From positions 1 through 5,627 of the forward strand of contig DJEQ01000125.1 of NCBI GenBank assembly GCA_002431355.1: a stretch of 5,627 nt of DNA. The letters are read 5' to 3'. Position numbers and translations under genes: made by a program. The DNA comes from Oribacterium sp. UBA5894 (lineage in GTDB: Bacteria; Bacillota; Clostridia; Lachnospirales; Lachnospiraceae). The notes beneath the pieces are model-generated. The model did not search any database and had not been told where the DNA came from. It saw only the letters and a program-made list of their open reading frames with translations. Below, one piece after another: positions 5,313-5,627 of the stretch; position 1 is the first letter of the stretch; every line of letters begins with the position of its first letter.

Positions 5313-5627
5313 TTAAGCAAGTGCCTTGATCTGATCAAGCGTATCCTTCAGGTCGCCTGTAGCATACTCATCTGTGATAGGCTGGCAGGCAGCTTCCCAC
5401 TCAGACTTATCAGCAACCTCGATGACGTTGCAGCCACGGCCCTTGAGCTCTTCGAGAACCTTGTCCTCAGTCTCAGCAGCGATCTTGTGGCAGTACTCAG
5501 AAGCGATCTTGGAAGCCTCTGTGATAACGTCTCTCTGGTTGTCAGTGAGCTTGTTGTTCCAGGAATCATCGGAGATGACAACCTCGATGGCACCCAGTGT
5601 ATGACCATCCAGTGTAAGGTTTGGACC
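5313..5627 (-). CDS. TRAP transporter solute-binding protein, DctP family (C-terminal part only)
   Basis: The frame is open from the window edge to the TAA at 5313-5315, giving the last 104 residues; the start and signal peptide lie outside. The visible part has the layout of the DctP C-terminal region. A strand-forming LGAIEVVIS is followed by the helix SWNNKLTDNQRDVITEASK, typical of the W-x-x-L-x-x-x-x-Q-x-x-I pattern. A long amphipathic helix then leads to LKGRGCNVIEV (the L-x-x-x-G-x-x-V motif) and a final helix ending DTLDQIKALA. Codon choice is strikingly uniform (mostly CTT, AAG, GAT, ATC, GTT and GCT), as in highly expressed genes. It lies upstream of DctQ- and DctM-type genes in the same orientation, so it is very probably their cognate binding protein. 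It differs clearly from the second binding protein at 1465-2613, so they are not recent duplicates. The ligand is unknown, because the ligand-binding residues lie outside the window. Confidence 0.88.
   Translation of the reverse strand, partial: GPNLTLDGHTLGAIEVVISDDSWNNKLTDNQRDVITEASKIASEYCHKIAAETEDKVLEELKGRGCNVIEVADKSEWEAACQPITDEYATGDLKDTLDQIKALA

Overview
All six genes that can be supported lie on the minus strand. The window reads like ordinary chromosome from an anaerobic Gram-positive bacterium of the class Clostridia, most likely the family Lachnospiraceae. This rests on the MurC sequence type (the EACEYTNSFLSFFP and ILNVEADHLDFFKD blocks, as remembered from clostridial MurC proteins), strong GGAGG-type ribosome binding sites, lipoprotein-type TRAP binding proteins, a YcxB-like protein, and base composition near 50% GC by eye. 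No genus can be assigned from this much sequence.

In transcription order (right to left), the first unit is a TRAP solute transporter. It comprises the C-terminal end of a DctP-type binding protein (5313-5627, cut by the window edge), a 198-base intergenic stretch with three inverted repeats, the small permease DctQ (4557-5114) and the large permease DctM (3220-4554). A textbook rho-independent terminator at 3157-3187 closes it. The binding protein would capture an organic acid outside the membrane, and DctQM would import it using an ion gradient. The intergenic hairpins probably keep binding-protein mRNA in excess over permease mRNA.

The second unit starts just after that terminator, with a possible promoter that overlaps it. 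It contains a YcxB-like membrane protein (2615-3115), a complete second DctP-type lipoprotein (1465-2613) and murC (46-1449). The three genes are tightly packed: a 1-base gap between the first two, and a 15-base gap before murC, whose ribosome binding site overlaps the preceding stop codon. They therefore look co-transcribed. The second binding protein has no permease genes of its own in this unit. It differs clearly from the C-terminus of the first binding protein, so its permease partner and ligand are open questions.

Bases 1-45 after murC hold no gene or terminator that can be supported. I see no mobile element, CRISPR array, tRNA or rRNA, and no evidence of a new kind of biological system. 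The most useful oddities are the orphan-like binding protein tied to a cell-wall gene, the multi-hairpin dctP-dctQ spacer, and the terminator/promoter overlap.
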